Assembly: GCA_916048095.2 (NCBI GenBank)
Contig: OU696572.1
Coordinates: 7,901,454 to 7,965,453, forward strand
Direction of reading: 5' to 3'
DNA: 64,000 nt
Source of the DNA: Sacculina carcini
Taxonomy: Eukaryota > Arthropoda > Thecostraca > Sacculinidae
The position numbers were made by a program, and so were the translations under genes. Position 1 is the stretch's first letter, and the number at the start of each line of letters is the position of its first letter. Shown piece by piece: positions 30,770 through 42,680 of the stretch. Under the pieces are notes generated by a model. The model was given only the letters and a program-made list of their open reading frames with translations. It made no database searches and was not told the DNA's origin.

Positions 30770-33628
30770 GTGTTCTCCACGGACGGTCCTCTGCGGGAGA
30801 TGAAAGGCGGGGCAATGTGGATCGATCTGCGCGATGAAGCGGTGCCGTGCAACGTGACGGCTCCTCGCTCCGTGCCGTTCTGTCATCGTGCCCAGGCACA
30901 ACAGCAGCTGGAGCAACTTCAGCAGCAGGGCGTCATCGAGCCGGTCTCCCACCCAACAGACTGGTGCTCACTCATCGTCGTTGTCGGCAAGCGCAAGGTA
31001 GACGGCACGCCAAACGGCTGCCGACTCACGGTAGACTTCACACGCCTCAACCGCTTCGTTCGCCGGCCGACGCATCCGGTTCGCTCGCCTGTGGAGGCTG
31101 TGAGCAGTATGGGTCTCGGCAATCGGTGGTTCACCCAGGTGGATGCATTACAAGGGTACTTTCAGGTGCCCTTGCGGCGCGAGGACCGAGACCTCACCAC
31201 CTTAATCACCCCTTGGGGCCGATTCAGGTTCTGTCGCGCGCCGATGGGCCTAGTCTCCAGCGGCGACGAATTCAACCGACGCGGCGACGTCGCCTTGGCT
31301 GGCCTACCCGACTCCTGCAAGATCGTGGACGACGTGCTGGTATATACCGCCAACTACGACGAGCATCTGCGGCGAGTCTGGCAGCTACTACAACGCTGCG
31401 ACGACGCCGGCGTCACGTTGAACCTGCAAAAATTTATGTTCGCCGCCACGTCCGCCAATTTCTGTGGATTCCACATCAACGCATCTGGATTCACCGTCGA
31501 CGAAAAAAAAATTCGGGCCCTGGCTGACTTCCCTACACCGACGGACCTGACCTCACTGCGGTCGTTCTTGGGCTTGGCGAATCAGTTTGGCGACTTCTCT
31601 GACGCCATCGCTTCTGCTGCCGAGCCCCTGCGTCAGCTGCTCCGCAAAGGCGTCGAGTGGCAGTGGTCGTCACAACACGACGCTGCTTTCACGGCCGTAA
31701 AACGCGCGTTGGCCAGCCCGCCCGTGCTTGGCCACTTCGACCCGACAAGGCCCACCATGTTGGAGACGGACGCGGCACGACAGAAAGGCCTAGGGTTTGT
31801 GCTCCGCCAGCGGGACGACCAGGGCCGCTGGCAGCTCATCCAGTGTGGGTCGCGATTCATCTCCGACACGGAGAGCCGTTATGCCGTCTGCGAGCTGGAG
31901 ATGTTGGCCGTGGTGTGGGCCTGCCAGAAATGCCACCAATATCTGGCTGGCCTGCCAACCTTCAATGTGGTCACCGACCACAAGCCGCTGGTGCCCATCC
32001 TGAACGAAAAGGCGCTCGGAGACATCTGCAATCCTCGTCTGCAGCGCATGCGTCAGCGTCTACTGCACCTGACCCTTGTCGCCAGCTGGAGGCCAGGAGC
32101 ACAGCACAACATCGCCGACGCCCTGTCACGCGCACCTTCCCAGCCTGCTGATGCTGACGCGGACGTTGACGAGTGCTCGTCTGGATTCTTCGTCCAGACG
32201 TTGGACGCATTCACAGACGCAGACGACCTGGGTCATCGCACGTCACCGATTGACACCACCCTGGAGGCGGTGCGAGCTGCGTCTCTGGCCGACGACGAGT
32301 GTCGCCAATTGATGACGTACGTGCTGGGCGGTTTCCCTCAGCACAAACATCTGCTGCCCGCCAGTCTCCACCCATTCTGGGGCGTGCGCGACCAGCTCAC
32401 TGCCGACCATGGCCTGATCCTGGTCGGCTGTCGCCTGCTTGTGCCTAGGTGTTTGCGGAAGGACACTCTCCGTCGGCTTCACGACAGTCACCAGGGGCAG
32501 GCCAGGACTGTGTAACGCGCAAGGCTAACTGTCTTCTGGCCGGGCCTGAACAATGAGATCGCCACTGCCGTAGCATCATGTTCGAGATGTCTAGAATACA
32601 AACACAGCCAGAAAAAGGAGCCGTACCTGACGGAACCGCACCCTACACGTCCTTTTGATTCGGTGTCCGCGGATTTCTTCCAGCACGCAGGGAAGACCTA
32701 TCTCGTGTACGCGGACCGGTTCTCCAACTGGCCACTGGTGTTCGACTGTGGCCGTGACACCTCCGCTCACCAGCTGGTGAAGATGCTCCGACATGTGTTC
32801 GCCATGACGGGGGTCCCGACCGTACTGTCGTCAGACGGCGGCCCACAGTTCACGGCGCGCCACACCGCCGGATTTCTGCGACTTTGGCACATACGCCATC
32901 GTGTCTCCCGTCCGCACTTCCCGTCTTCTAATGGGCACGCTGAGTCTGCCGTGAAACGGGTGAAGCGGCTCATTCAGAAGGCGGCGCACGACGGGAATAT
33001 CGACACAGACGCCTTTGTCGCCGGTCTGTTGGAGCTGTGTAACGCGCCGGGTGCTGACGGTCGCTCTCCCGCGCAGCTTTTGTACGGCCGCCCCGTGTCG
33101 TCCGCCGTTCCCGCGCATCCACGCTCGTTCCTGCCGGAGTGGCAGCCGCCCACAGCTGAGTGCGACCGGCGAGCGGCGAGCTTGCACAACAAACAGGTCG
33201 CCCAATACAACCGGTCGGCTAAAGTGTTGCCGCCGTTGCTGCCCGGCACTACGTTGGCTCTCCAGGACCCGACATCCGGCCGCTGGGACCGGACTGGCGT
33301 GGTCGCCATGACTGGCCGTCGCCGCCAGTACGCTGTGCGCCTGCCACACGGCGGTCTCTACTGGCGCAACCGTAGACACCTGCGACCCGCAGCCAACACA
33401 CCCTCGCCCGTGGTACAGCCGCCGCCATCTGTTGGTGCAGCGCCGCTACCGTCGCAGGAGACAAGAAGCAGCCCCGCATCACCGCCGCCGCCGCCGGGGG
33501 AGAATGTGGGCGGCACATCGGAGGCCTCACGAACTCCGCAACTCCGCCGGAGCGCCCGACCACGCAGACCACCGTCGCATCTGAGCGATTACGTCTGCAG
33601 AGCCGACAGCGCCCCCTCCACCACTTGA
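30770..33628 (+). pseudogene. Element E pol fossil (RT, RNase H, integrase)
   Basis: High-GC region, unlike the AT-rich surroundings. RT shows RLTVDFTRLNRFVRRPTHPV and IVDDVLVYTANYDEH. RNase H shows LETDAARQKGLGFVL and VTDHKPLVPILN, then NIADALSR. Integrase shows SADFFQHAGKTYLVYADRF, SDGGPQFTARH and SNGHAESAVKRVKRL. Broken in at least one place. Confidence 0.75.
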
Positions 33629-33636
33629 AGGGGAGA

Positions 33637-33818
33637 TGTAGTGTGTGGCTACACCGCCAGAGGGCGCGAGCGTATTAGGCGTGGGTGACGCTAACGGCTG
33701 TCAGCCAGTGTGTGTTCAGCAGTCTTGGTGTGTGTGTCGCTCCTGTGTATTTGGGTATCGTGTTCCCTATTATTGTATTGTTGTGTTGTATATATATGTA
33801 ATTGTAATATATCGTACA
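33637..33818 (+). repeat. 3' LTR of element E
   Basis: Starts TGTAGTGTG after a purine tract and ends near CGTACA. Shares AGAGGGCGCG, GTGACGCTA and CAGTGTGTGT in order with the 5' LTR of element G (62078-62235), which sets the boundaries. At 158-182 bases these are very short LTRs. Confidence 0.7.
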
Positions 33819-34127
33819 ATTACAATTTAGACAACACCTCTTCGCGACTGTGTATGTATGTACGGTGTGCGCCTGTGCAATGTATATATGTCCATGTTCT
33901 CCACACAACTTAGATATATATTCGCGTGATCATGCATGTGTGTGTGTGTGTCGACGTCGAATTCAATTCACGTAAACGAAGTGAATATATTTAGGGAATC
34001 TTTCCTGAACTATTTCCCATTCAATAATGAATAGTTAGCGGTTCATCTGGATGCCGTTGCTCCCTACCTTGCAATCACTATTCGCCTCCTTATAATCATT
34101 TTCCCTTCTTTATACTCCTTGTATTGC

Positions 34128-34220
34128 TTATTTTCCCTCATTAAACTCCTTGTTACCTTCACCGTACTGCTTGTGAAGCGGGTCGAATTCGTAGAGGAGA
34201 TACATCGCAGCAGAAGCATG
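34128..34220 (-). other. Exon-like frame, possible last exon of an unidentified gene
   Basis: Directly after TTTGTCTAG (acceptor-like) a 30-codon frame reads HASAAMYLLYEFDPLHKQYG and ends NKEFNEGK then TAA. The composition looks protein-like, but I do not recognise it. Other exon-like pieces upstream on the same strand: 34361-34282 (FLDASYETRAATGLKAWSNS) and about 34860-34700 (DFSWITEELK; EAVIRSLVFYTQY). Their phases do not all join simply, so this stays tentative. Confidence 0.2.
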
Positions 34221-34505
34221 CTAGACAAAGACATATCTACACCAATCCCGAGTGCTTCACGCCATCGACATATCAACCTACCATTCGGGAAATATGCTTG
34301 CGAATTTGACCACGCTTTCAAGCCAGTAGCGGCGCGGGTTTCATATGAAGCATCTAAGAATCTACACAGAAACACCGAATTCAGACATATAATCCCTTGC
34401 CAAGTCAATACATGCATATATACACACATGAACTCACACAAACTAGCAACGATTGATGAGGTTTGAGTGCAGAACTTCCACAATAATCAACACAAAACCG
34501 CCGCA

Positions 34506-34519
34506 GTCACCATGGAAAC
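34506..34519. promoter_or_regulatory. X-box-like site
   Basis: GTCACCATGGAAAC fits the broader nematode X-box pattern GTHNYYATRRNAAC and misses the stricter RGYAAC half by one base. It lies among exon-like frames on the minus strand and could equally be coding. Weak call. Confidence 0.25.
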
Positions 34520-35310
34520 ACTACTCCAATCATCAGATCTCAGAATGAGCGGACAAAAGCAGGCAATGTCAATCAATTGTGCTTGTGTTTTTATGCCTTC
34601 TGTGTCAGATTTTGGGCAATAAACACACACATCGCACAAGCACTCAACTAACAATAAGCGACATGATAAACTAAACACTAACAAATTCCACAAATACACA
34701 CACATATTGAGTATAAAACACCAGACTCCGAATCACAGCTTCCTGTGAGAAATTCAGAAGCACACGCTCTGATGCAAATATTCGCCAAAAATGTAGCAAA
34801 CCGCAGACAATTGCAATTGATCAATTGTGATGTTGACATCTTTAATTCTTCGGTAATCCACGAGAAATCCACCTCAAAACAATAGCATATATTCTCTCAC
34901 GCAGGATACACCGAACAACCACACATACGCCAAACAAAATCGTACGTTATACATAAAGTTGCCAATTCACGGTGGATTTCGCCAAATGTTTTCACACAAC
35001 GACACAGACGAGAAATAAATATTTATATAAATATAATATTTATCTCCGCCACTTCTCGTCGGTTGCGAAACAACAGATGCAGATCACAAGTAGCACATAT
35101 TAGACATAGCGCACACGCACACACAAGACATTAACCAATATGGCAATGGAAAATATAGTCAAAAAACTACAAACAACACAAATATCAAAATTCATAGAAA
35201 TTAACTAATTGAAACCCCACAAAATCAACTACAATTTCAATGTGAAGCACGCGGAATGCACCAGAACGGAGGAGCCTCACACACACACACACACACACGA
35301 ACACACACAT

Positions 35311-35345
<35 letters not shown>

Positions 35346-36301
35346 GGCACGCGCCACACAACACGCACCACTTGCGCTGCCTGTGCTGGAATTTCGGCTC
35401 AACGATAATACAGTCGAGTTTACCATTTGTGCAGTGGGCTTTGCACAGCCTTCGGCGCAGCCAGCTGTTGTCAGCCGACGAAAACGTCACGCGAAGGCCA
35501 GCCAATCACAGCGAGTGTTTCAAACCGGACTGCACCAAGCTGGCCACTGATTGGACACTCACTGCCACACACACACAGACAAACACACGAAACGCCACAG
35601 ATGCGTCATAATGTATACGAAAGCACTAGCGTATTCTAATATTTATCCGCCCAAAAATAACTGGCAGACTCATAAAAATGAAGCAAAATTCACCGAGTGA
35701 TTTAATTAAAGTGGACAAATCGTGAAAATTACATCACCTCTTCAAAATAGCTCCACTATCAAAGCGTAAATAATATTTTTAAGGGTAACGTACATAACCC
35801 ATTATCTAAAAAATTATAAAACAATATCAATAAGTATATAGGAATATGATTATCGAAGTAGGCGAAACTAGCAAACTACTAGTGGGGTAAAACCTACGCC
35901 CACTACCAATTTTGAATTATAAGATCGCTTTCAATCGAATATGATCAATGATCGATCGATCTGTATCCATTTCACCGTGTACATGCTAGTATATTAGTGT
36001 AATTACATGAGAAAAAATGCAAATAGTCACGTAGTGTTCATCTTGTCATTAAACTCATGCAGACGAAGGGCAAGCGTGGGAGATTGCAAGAAACATACAG
36101 GGATTATTGGCGGACAAACGACAGTGAAAAGTTTGGGAGCCACTGATATATAACATTTAAATTTGAAAATGAAAATTGCACTCAGTGAAAGATCCTCGTG
36201 CATTATTGCTCGCGATTTCAGCTTTTTTATCCCCGATTATTCGCACCTGAATCAACCACACAAAACACCGATGGTAACGGGTCTGGAAAAAATTGAACCC
36301 A

Positions 36302-36508
36302 TTACAATGCTATGAGTATGATAAATCTCGGTTTGATGCAGAATAATCCGGTTTTAGTGTTGAAACAGCACATAAGATGTGACGCACTGTCGAATTCGTG
36401 GTCGTCGTTGAAGCGCCGCAGGCTGTCTGGTGAATTATCGTGCAAATACGCCGACTCTTCCGGTGACAACGCTTCTCCCAGCCGCTTCAGTGCACTCAAC
36501 ACCTCCAA
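36302..36508 (-). CDS. LZIC: LZIC homologue, exon 4 (C-terminal, CTNNBIP1-like domain end)
   Basis: Starts after acceptor TTTGTGCAG at 36508 and encodes 68 residues. LEVLSALKRLGEALSPEESA aligns with [20 protein letters not shown] of human LZIC. After about residue 40 (FDSASHLMCCF..) it diverges from the family. LZIC has an N-terminal leucine zipper and an ICAT-like (CTNNBIP1) domain; the cellular role is poorly known. Confidence 0.85.
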   Translation of the reverse strand: MEVLSALKRLGEALSPEESAYLHDNSPDSLRRFNDDHEFDSASHLMCCFNTKTGLFCIKPRFIILIAL

Positions 36509-36831
36509 CTGCACAAACAAACATACACGCACATATATAACAAGACACAAACATACACACAAATACACAGAAGAATACGGATAAACATATATACATATAA
36601 GACAAATGTCCACAAACAACGACACACATACACACACGCACACACACAATAAACGCAGGCAAAAAAGCAAGCATACACCCGATCATACACACGAACACAC
36701 ATGAATATATGCACTCATCTCCACACATACACACGATGCATATATACACATCCATCCACCATTGCAGCCACCCTACACACACTGACCAACTCAAACCCAA
36801 TTAGCTCAACTGAAATTCAGGACACACGTAC

Positions 36832-36987
36832 TCGTTGTGTAGTGTAGCTGTCGGCCGACACTCGCGCCAGCTTCACGTCACACGACAGCTGCTGCAGCCG
36901 TTCTCGCAGCTGCTCGGGCTCGCGCTGCGCAAACAGCCGAATTATCTCGGGCGTGCGGAATGCCTCACTAACTGCCGCCTGAATAGC
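36832..36987 (-). CDS. LZIC: LZIC homologue, exon 3
   Basis: 156 bases, 52 codons, phase 0 at both ends. AIQAAVSEAFRTPEIIRLFA aligns with [20 protein letters not shown] of human LZIC, followed by REPEQLRERLQQL. Acceptor ATTCACAG at 36988; donor CGA|GTACGT at 36831. This is the ICAT-like domain and the most conserved exon. Confidence 0.9.
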
Positions 36988-37014
36988 CTGTGAATAGCGC
37001 GTGCAGACACACGC

Positions 37015-37087
<73 letters not shown>

Positions 37088-37185
37088 ACAGTAGAACAGC
37101 AAGGCATTTATATCGCGCTCTTCAAGTGTGGGTATTTAAGGTCTTTAGACCTGCACACACACACACACACACGCACGCACGCACG

Positions 37186-37216
<31 letters not shown>

Positions 37217-37439
37217 ACATGCCCAGTCAAGGACACAAAAATAGGCATATATATACCAGCAGACACGCGTATGTTTACAGAAATTTACAACTAATTTGTC
37301 ACAGTTTTTGCTATTGCTACGTAAAACTTGCTAAGATAGTTTAGTGTAAGTGAAAATATACCATAAAATCTATATTCGAACGGCACGTGTAATAGAACGG
37401 CACATTGGAGGAACAATTATATTATAGAACGGCACCATC

Positions 37440-38017
37440 TAATTAAGCATTACTTCCTTCCCGTCATCCCACCTCTCGATACCTCAAAACATTGAGATGG
37501 CTTCCTTTTAAATATATGACCCAACACAAAATATGTTGTCTCACTTTCAAATTGATCAACTCCCCCTATCCTCCACCCTATCTGAAGGAGCTGGTAGTGC
37601 CAGTCTCACACAACACTAACACTCGATCATCTAGTGCCCTTCTAGAACCCCGAGCAGTTTCCGAATCATCATGGTCTTCCAAATCCTTCCAATACATTGC
37701 CCCCCGTCTGTTCAATAAATTTCCGCGTTCAATTACATCTTCCAGCTCCTATGAATCTTTCAGCAGCAAATTATATAAATATCTTTTGGATGTGTACATA
37801 GATTATTGAGCCCACACCGATATTATTCGTTTTTCTGTAGTATACGTGTTTTTGTGTGACTCTTGTGTGTCTTATTCCGCTGTGAGCCCAAGTTTTTATT
37901 TTTTATTTTTTTACAAGATGCATTTTCATTTGTGTGTACATTGTGTGATTTGTATGTATATTTTCATCCATGCCAATACTTTGTTGTATAAAGTGGCAAT
38001 ACATTTCTGATTTCTGA
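37440..38017 (+). mobile_element. LINE 3' fragment, related to the 7.4-8.9 kb LINE
   Basis: A 105-codon frame (37492-37809) reads RWLPFKYMTQHKICCLTFKL, PPYLKELV, NTRSSSALLEPR and SSKSFQYIAPRLFNKFPRSI, the C-terminus of an L2/CR1/Rex-like RT. The 3' end has AATACTTTGTTG..AAAGTGGCAATACA, as in the 8.9-kb copy, then an ATTTCTG repeat tail. 5'-truncated; no endonuclease or RT core left. Confidence 0.75.
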
Positions 38018-38037
38018 TCAGTGAATTTGTGATTAGT

Positions 38038-38366
38038 TAAGGGTTAAAGGCCTAAGTGACAGCTGCTACACGGGAAGAAGCCGAAGCTTATGAACACACA
38101 GGCGTGCCCCGTGCAGCTCGCTGCCACCGCAGAACCGACCCTCTCCACGCTATGGCGCCACAAGCACGTAAGACGTATTAGAGAGGGCTACTTCCCCAGA
38201 ATGCATGTCACAACTCATGACTGATATCTGGTACCATTTTCTGCTGGGTGGACAGGGGATGTGGGAGTATAGAATTCGCCCAATGAAATTCTGCTCCGCC
38301 GGGATTCGAAACACGGACCTGCGCTTGTGAGGCGGGTGTGCTACCACTACACCACGGAGTCCCAGT
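38038..38366 (-). mobile_element. tRNA-derived SINE
   Basis: The right end, read on minus, is tRNA-like: GACTCCGTGGTGTAGTGG.. with an A-box (TGGTGTAGTGGTAGC), anticodon-like CCTCACAAG, and B-box GTTTCGAATCC. These are internal RNA polymerase III promoter blocks. The acceptor stem pairs at only five of seven places, so it is not a functional tRNA. A tRNA-unrelated body of about 250 bases follows to the left. GTGATTAGT (38029-38037) and ACTAATCAC (38371-38379) flank it as inverted, not direct, repeats. Confidence 0.65.
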
Positions 38367-39449
38367 TACCACTAATCACCCTGTATTTGTGTATATTTTG
38401 TAATAAATATACGCTACCCTTGTGTTTTATCAATAAAATTTACCATATCATTTAAAAATTGTGAGCATATAGTCGAAAAATAGAGCGACACCCTATAATT
38501 GAACGGCACTACGGGGCAAACGTTTGAAAAATAGAAGTTTTAGGATAATATATTTGTCAGTATATACCCATGTGGACGTACAGTAATATGTCCGCCTAAG
38601 ACAGGGACGGACAATATTCAAGAGCAAGAGTGAGCATCAGATAAAACTTGATTGAGTTCGTGAATAAATCGCAAAATAATTACAATGAACACTCTACACT
38701 CAAAGTAAGAAAATTAGCCTGATCAGCAATGAATACACGATATAATGATGCCTGGATACACAACCGCCTATAATAATGGAGTCAATAATATAATTGATTT
38801 ACTTGACAACTCAAAATTTATTGGAATTCGTTCTCTATATTAACTGGCAGGTTAGCGGGCCGGACTGCAATAATAACTCCTGGCAGCCTAGCCGGCCTGA
38901 CGCTCAGTCTCCGAGGGCCGGAGATTGCCCGGCTATGTTCTCACAGTTCTTAATAAGTATGTAAAAAGCTAAAAGTACAAACGACGTAATAACACAACTT
39001 CAATATTCACTCATGCAGCTTCAAGTTCCATAGATGATTAAGTAAATGGGGGTTTCCAAGAAAAATCATAAATCGCAGCTAGAAACACATATTTTCTTGA
39101 AAAAATTCACAGGAATGCTCACACACCCCTTAGGCGCCTGGCTCGCACCCCCTAGACGTGCGAGAGCGCCCGGTCTAACAGCACCAGATCGATGGCATGT
39201 TTCAGCTTTGTCATCGTTGTTTGGTCAGCCGTGTCATCATGATAATGTCACATTGCTTGTGCACCAGCAGAGATGATATCATGTCCAATTCAGTGATGCA
39301 GATTTTTTTCAACGCGACACGATTCAATATCAGTTGAACAAATTTGAAATGAACAAATTAAATAAAATTTACGCGGAGTTTTGCTAAATGGATTTTCACT
39401 TTTAGCAAAATTGAAAAAAAGACATGGATCGAAAAGTCAGTAGCGAAAG

Positions 39450-39720
39450 GTCAGCAGCGTGTGCATGCTGTACAAGAGCAAGCACAACGACCATCATACG
39501 ATGAGCAAGTCAATTCCTGATTATTTCGTGGCAGCAAGAAGAACACGGTTTACATCCAAACAACATTCCCAGTGCATGGCTCTTATTCGTTGTAGTACAA
39601 AGCAATTCCAATGTTGCTTTTTCCGGCCACTGTGTCTACTTGGAACACGTTGAAGGACTTTCCCGCAGAACAATTTGAACAAAATTAACAAGGCCAAAGT
39701 CAATGGAATGCTACTGAATG
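39450..39720 (+). mobile_element. LINE C-terminal relic
   Basis: A decayed RT C-terminus: ARRTRFTSKQHSQCMAL, then after a frame change (near 39615) FFPATVSTWNTLKDFPAEQF, the 'FFPRT..WN.LP' ending common to many LINEs. The stretches 38520-39450 and 39720-40020 show nothing recognisable. Confidence 0.5.
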
Positions 39721-40019
39721 AGCGGAATTAACTGTTTGGTCTTATTAATTGATTATTTATTCATATTTATTGGATTTTTTGGGTTTTTTCCTTCTTTTTT
39801 CCATATGTATTGTCATTTATTCATATTTATTGTTATATATTTATATTGTTTTATATTATATATTCTTATTTTACTCTCTATTTATTACTATTTATTATTG
39901 GTTGTAGTTATTGATTAAATCATACTTTTACTCAGTGTTGGCTGTTGTTGTTTATTGAATGATATTTATTGTTGTTGCTGTTTATTGAATGATATTTATT
40001 GGTGTTGTTGTTCTTGTTT

Positions 40020-41703
40020 TTCCTCAGGTTGTCTGGCCGAGCAACCTCGAATTGGTGTTGTTGTTTATTGAATCACTAGCATTAAAACCCGCCCGTTGTG
40101 CGGAGCAATTCATAAAAATATTGCAAATTAAAAATAAATACGGCAAAGTCATGAAAACCTTAATCAATTAAAATCAAATCAAATCCATTAGTTTTGTCAA
40201 ATATAAATCAATTAAAGTCAAATCCATTAGTTTTGTATATTAATTCATTCTACACGGTGAAATTGAACGTTTTATTGCTGCCCGCGGGACATTTTTATTT
40301 CATAAAAATGAGCCATCTCTTCGTTTGCGTTTGAAGCCCCTCATCATTGAACCAGCGAACCATGAACCAGCGCAATTATGTCACCTCATATTCAAGCATA
40401 CATACACAGACAGACAGATAATTTCTTCTTTATGTATATATAGCATTAAAACCCGCCCGTTGTGCGGAGTAATTCATAACATGAAATTCATATTCAATTC
40501 ATAAAAAATATGGAAAATTAAAAATGAAATAGGGGACACTCATAAAAATATTAATTTATTATTTTTATTTCGACAAAATATTTCCCCTCAGTCCGCCTTA
40601 GTCATTTTCACACCCGCCCGTCGTGCTGAATAATTCAGAACTCGAACACGATTCGTTCTGGATCTTGAAATCAAATCCATTGGTCTTGTGTATGGATTAA
40701 TTCTACAGGGGAAATCGAACGTTCTATTGTCTATAGTTGCTGCCCGCGGAGCATTTATATTTGTTAAAAAATTACCTTTTTTTAAATTAACCATTTGAAA
40801 ATATTAACTAAAAAATGTAAACACTTTTTTTTAAGCCCGCCCGTCGTGCGGAACAATTCATACAACAAAATTCATATTAAATCCATAAAATATAATGAAT
40901 ACAAATTGAAAAGCAAAAAATGTAACCTATAAATATCTTAACCAATAGAAAAGTCTAAATGTGAATATTTTCGTTAATATTTTGACAAATATTATCCCTC
41001 AACCCGCCTGATATATAAATCTGCCCGTCGTGTGGTATAATTCAGAACACAAACACGAAAAAACAATGAAAGATGATGACTATATTTATTACTTAACATC
41101 ATTCCCCAACATCATTTGCTCAAGTACTATTTTACTTTTACCGCTATAATATTTATTGCTAAAATTCATATATTTCCCGCTATCATTAAAACCCAATATA
41201 ACCTGAGTCAAACCTACCCAACCCAACCCAACCATCCAATCTTGACCGCACTCAGCCTAGTCTGAGGTGATTGAACTTATTAGTTTGTGATCACAAAATA
41301 TACTGATTCGATCATAATTTGTAATCAGCAGACTGAGATTATCTACCCCAGGGGTCCCAAACACGCGGCCAACCGATACTTTCCTCTCAACCCGCCAATA
41401 TAGTATCGGAACCAAACTGTAAGGCAGCTAATTTCACATTTGTTGCATAATGTGATATAATTATACACCATTTAAGTCACATTTACATTTGTGAGTCTGG
41501 ATCTTGAAGTCCAGCCCGTGAGTTTTGTATATGGATTCATTCCACACGGTAAAATTGAATGTTTGAAATGAATGAATGAATGAAAATTTCCAACGTGATG
41601 GTATAAATTGTTAGCAGATACACCAAATGGTGGCCGAGAAGTAGCTGATAGAAAATGGACCAAGGAGGGTGGGACACACAGACAGACAGACAGACAGAGG
41701 ATC

Positions 41704-41771
<68 letters not shown>

Positions 41772-42680
41772 CCTGAGAAATAGTCTATCTACACTACACA
41801 CAAATTATCTACACAGTAGTATATTCCTGTGTAATCGCAAGTGCGCATAATAGCTGTCAAATTGGCAATATGTCCTTTTGACTTTACACCGCCGTAACTC
41901 CCTTCAGATACACTTTGGAAAATTACAAATTATACCGTATTGTATACCGTATTGTACCGTATATTTACTGCTAGCAAAATATCATATACCTTGCTATCAT
42001 TTAAGCCCACTCTTTATAGATACATTTAAGCCCGCCCGTCGTGCGGAACAGCTCATAAAATATAATTAATATTCAATTCATAAAAAAATTAGTGAAAATT
42101 GAAAAAGAAAAACAAACCCATAGGAACGTATTAGCCAATATAAAAGTCTAAATGTGAAATTTATGTTTCAATTTAGAAAACATGTTTTTCCACAACCCGC
42201 CTCATATTTAAAGCTGCCCGTCGTGCGGAATAATTCAAACACGAAACAAACACAAAGAAAATTGATGAAAAACGACCAACAGAAAAAGTCAAATTTGTAA
42301 ATTCTTGTTTTAATTATTGACGATGTTTTTCCCTCAACACGGCTCAAATTCACACCCGTCCTTCGTGTGTAGTAATTCAGAAGTGTAACACTATCAAAAC
42401 AATGAAACTTTCTGTCATCTCTATAATTCCAGATTTATGCGACCGCTAAAACAGCATATTCATATAGTTGGCATTGCATGATATTACAACCCATATCCTT
42501 ATGCAAGTTAAGCTTATGCAATTTGAAATTAAACCAATTAAATTATACAGTAAAATTCAGTAGTTAACTTTGTTCCCAGTAGTATTTTACCCGCCCGTCG
42601 GGCGGAACAATTCATGTGTAAATATTGAGGACAATAAAGCCTTTCTATTCAGTATAGTGTAGCATTTATTAAACTGTACC
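40020..42680. repeat. Interspersed GCCCGTCGTGCGG units
   Basis: About nine copies of CCCGYCGTGCGGARYAATTC occur near 40088, 40450, 40614, 40836, 41024, 42031, 42213, 42350 and 42590. They are usually followed by AT-rich text with AATTCATAAAA. Spacing is irregular (about 160-1000 bases), so this is a dispersed or heavily rearranged array, not a clean satellite. Confidence 0.65.

Larger units (their letters stand above)
30070..33818 (+). mobile_element. Ty3/Gypsy-like LTR retrotransposon E, 5'-truncated
   Basis: Begins at a gag zinc knuckle (CGKRGHYARVC near 30100). Then: protease (CDSGADVSVID near 30358), RT about 30850-31400 (RAPMGLVSSGDEF, IVDDVLVY), RNase H about 31740-32110, integrase about 32540-33100, and a Pro-rich tail. 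A purine tract (GAAGGGGAGA) and a 182-base 3' LTR follow. Same family as G at 62 kb. Truncated at the left where the LINE leader ends; a few further breaks. Confidence 0.8.
33819..36301. other. Region between element E and LZIC
   Basis: No recognised gene. Contains exon-like frames on minus (34872-34128), an X-box-like site (34506-34519), a (CA)n run (35278-35342) and two CCAAT boxes in opposite orientation (35502-35506 on +, 35550-35554 on -) in a GC-richer patch. From 35640 to 36300 it is AT-rich with nothing visible. Confidence 0.4.
37370..38515. repeat. Copies of an AACGGCAC motif around a LINE and a SINE
   Basis: GAACGGCAC occurs three times at 37378-37436 and again near 38503, on both sides of the LINE fragment and the SINE. 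This suggests an older repeat, about 350 bases if the inserts are removed, that later received both. Family unknown. Confidence 0.35.

Noticed and set aside
36501-36800. Cys-rich 121-residue frame on minus across LZIC intron 3
   Set aside because: It is CA-repeat translated as Cys/Val; the LZIC exon 4 frame is the real one.
38290-38366. Functional tRNA-Val gene
   Set aside because: The acceptor stem is broken, and the sequence continues into a SINE body, so it is a SINE head and not a tRNA gene.
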